Source: an uncultured Lachnospiraceae bacterium (GTDB lineage: Bacteria; Bacillota; Clostridia; Lachnospirales; Lachnospiraceae). Taken from it: a stretch of DNA of 32,682 nucleotides. This document shows positions 32,315 to 32,682 of the stretch, piece after piece. Below the pieces are notes generated by a model that saw only the letters and a program-made list of their open reading frames with translations, was not told the origin of the DNA and ran no database searches. How positions within the stretch are numbered: position 1 is the stretch's first letter; every line of letters begins with the position of its first letter. The position numbers and the translations under genes are program-made. Location: contig CAMWGV010000030.1 in the NCBI GenBank assembly GCA_947173945.1, positions 1-32,682 on the forward strand, in the 5' to 3' direction.

Positions 32315-32682
32315 CTATGTATTAAATTTTTCTTTGCATTTTATATATTGTGCTACTAAAAAATAATTAGTTATATCTTTATCATCTAATCCTGCAAATA
32401 CCATTAGTTCATCATATAAATAACTACTTCCTTCAACAAAAATATATGATGTATTTAACTCTATTCCAACTATAATTTTAATTCCTTTAAAAATAGCATC
32501 CTGTTTTTCATATAAATTTTTATCTGTCACTTCAAATAATCTTATTATTGGATTTTTACCACATAATTTTTGATTTGAATATTCATTTAAAACTATATTA
32601 TCATAGACAACTTTTTCTAACACTGGATTTTCAACTTCTACAACTGAATAATTTTCTTTTAAGTGTTCTATTATTTCTAAAC
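32315..32682 (-). CDS. Unknown protein, 5' end outside the window (at least 122 aa)
   Basis: The frame is open from the right edge to the stop at 32315, with no start required inside the window: the codons before an internal GTG at 32623 read ...HLKENYSVVEVENPVLEKVV, so the gene continues upstream. The visible part is mixed alpha/beta with an FVEGSSYLYDELMVFAGLDD segment and ends in LVAQYIKCKEKFNT. I do not recognise a family. Base composition is much more AT-rich than in the neighbouring genes, which may mean recent transfer. It lies 12 bases before the S41 peptidase and is probably co-transcribed, so it could be a peptide, substrate or partner of that enzyme. Confidence 0.7.
   Translation of the reverse strand, partial: LEIIEHLKENYSVVEVENPVLEKVVYDNIVLNEYSNQKLCGKNPIIRLFEVTDKNLYEKQDAIFKGIKIIVGIELNTSYIFVEGSSYLYDELMVFAGLDDKDITNYFLVAQYIKCKEKFNT

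Noticed and set aside
1-32682. CRISPR array, tRNA, rRNA, transposase or prophage genes
   Set aside because: I saw no regularly spaced repeats, cloverleaf sequences, rRNA segments or recombinase motifs on either strand.

Overview
The window looks like chromosomal DNA of an anaerobic Gram-positive Clostridia, most likely Lachnospiraceae. The support is AT-rich intergenic DNA, strong AGGAGG-type ribosome sites, TTGACA/TATAAT promoters, a FeoA-FeoB fusion, a GH3 glucosidase with permuted domains (a form known from Butyrivibrio and Ruminococcus), a VanG-type cluster and a 2-hydroxyacyl-CoA dehydratase-family cassette. The family assignment is an inference. Nearly every gene is on the minus strand; only two genes near the left end are on plus.

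Layout. 1-1.3 kb: two small helix-turn-helix proteins expressed divergently from recognisable promoters, then a helical-bundle protein of unknown role and a strong hairpin terminator. 1.35-7.7 kb: a soluble PAS-type hybrid histidine kinase, FeoAB ferrous iron transporter and MATE exporter, closely spaced and probably one transcript. 7.7-15.1 kb: a PAS-GGDEF diguanylate cyclase that appears to lack the inhibitory site, 6-phosphofructokinase, permuted GH3 glucosidase, second MATE exporter and small membrane protein, again probably one transcript with a clear promoter at 15118-15146. 15.2-21.2 kb: a compact vanG-type glycopeptide-resistance cluster (vanR, vanS, terminator, vanG, vanXY, vanT), lacking the vanU, vanY and vanW genes of the enterococcal vanG operon. 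21.3-23.2 kb: a DUF362 protein and a GyrI-like protein with almost identical translation leaders, separated by a 207-bp imperfect inverted-repeat element and a terminator.

23.2-28.4 kb is the most unusual part. It is a tightly coupled six-gene cassette: a CooC-like ATPase with a CxC metal motif, two subunits of the HgdB/BcrC/double-cubane family, their ATP-dependent [4Fe-4S] activase, a 52-residue single-span membrane protein, and a short protein resembling the middle part of acetyl-CoA synthase (CdhC/AcsB) that ends in a three-cysteine motif and lacks the Ni-binding CGC. No CO dehydrogenase, CoA-transferase, acyl-CoA dehydrogenase or ETF gene lies in the window. The set therefore does not read as a normal fermentative dehydratase operon or a Wood-Ljungdahl operon. 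It may encode an uncharacterised low-potential reductase with its own metal-maturation factors.

28.5-30.5 kb: a WYL-domain regulator with a perfect palindrome upstream, followed by GNAT-YoaP and TfoX-N proteins. 30.6 kb to the right edge: a membrane-anchored S41 (C-terminal processing) peptidase, preceded by the 3' part of a very AT-rich unknown gene that runs off the window.
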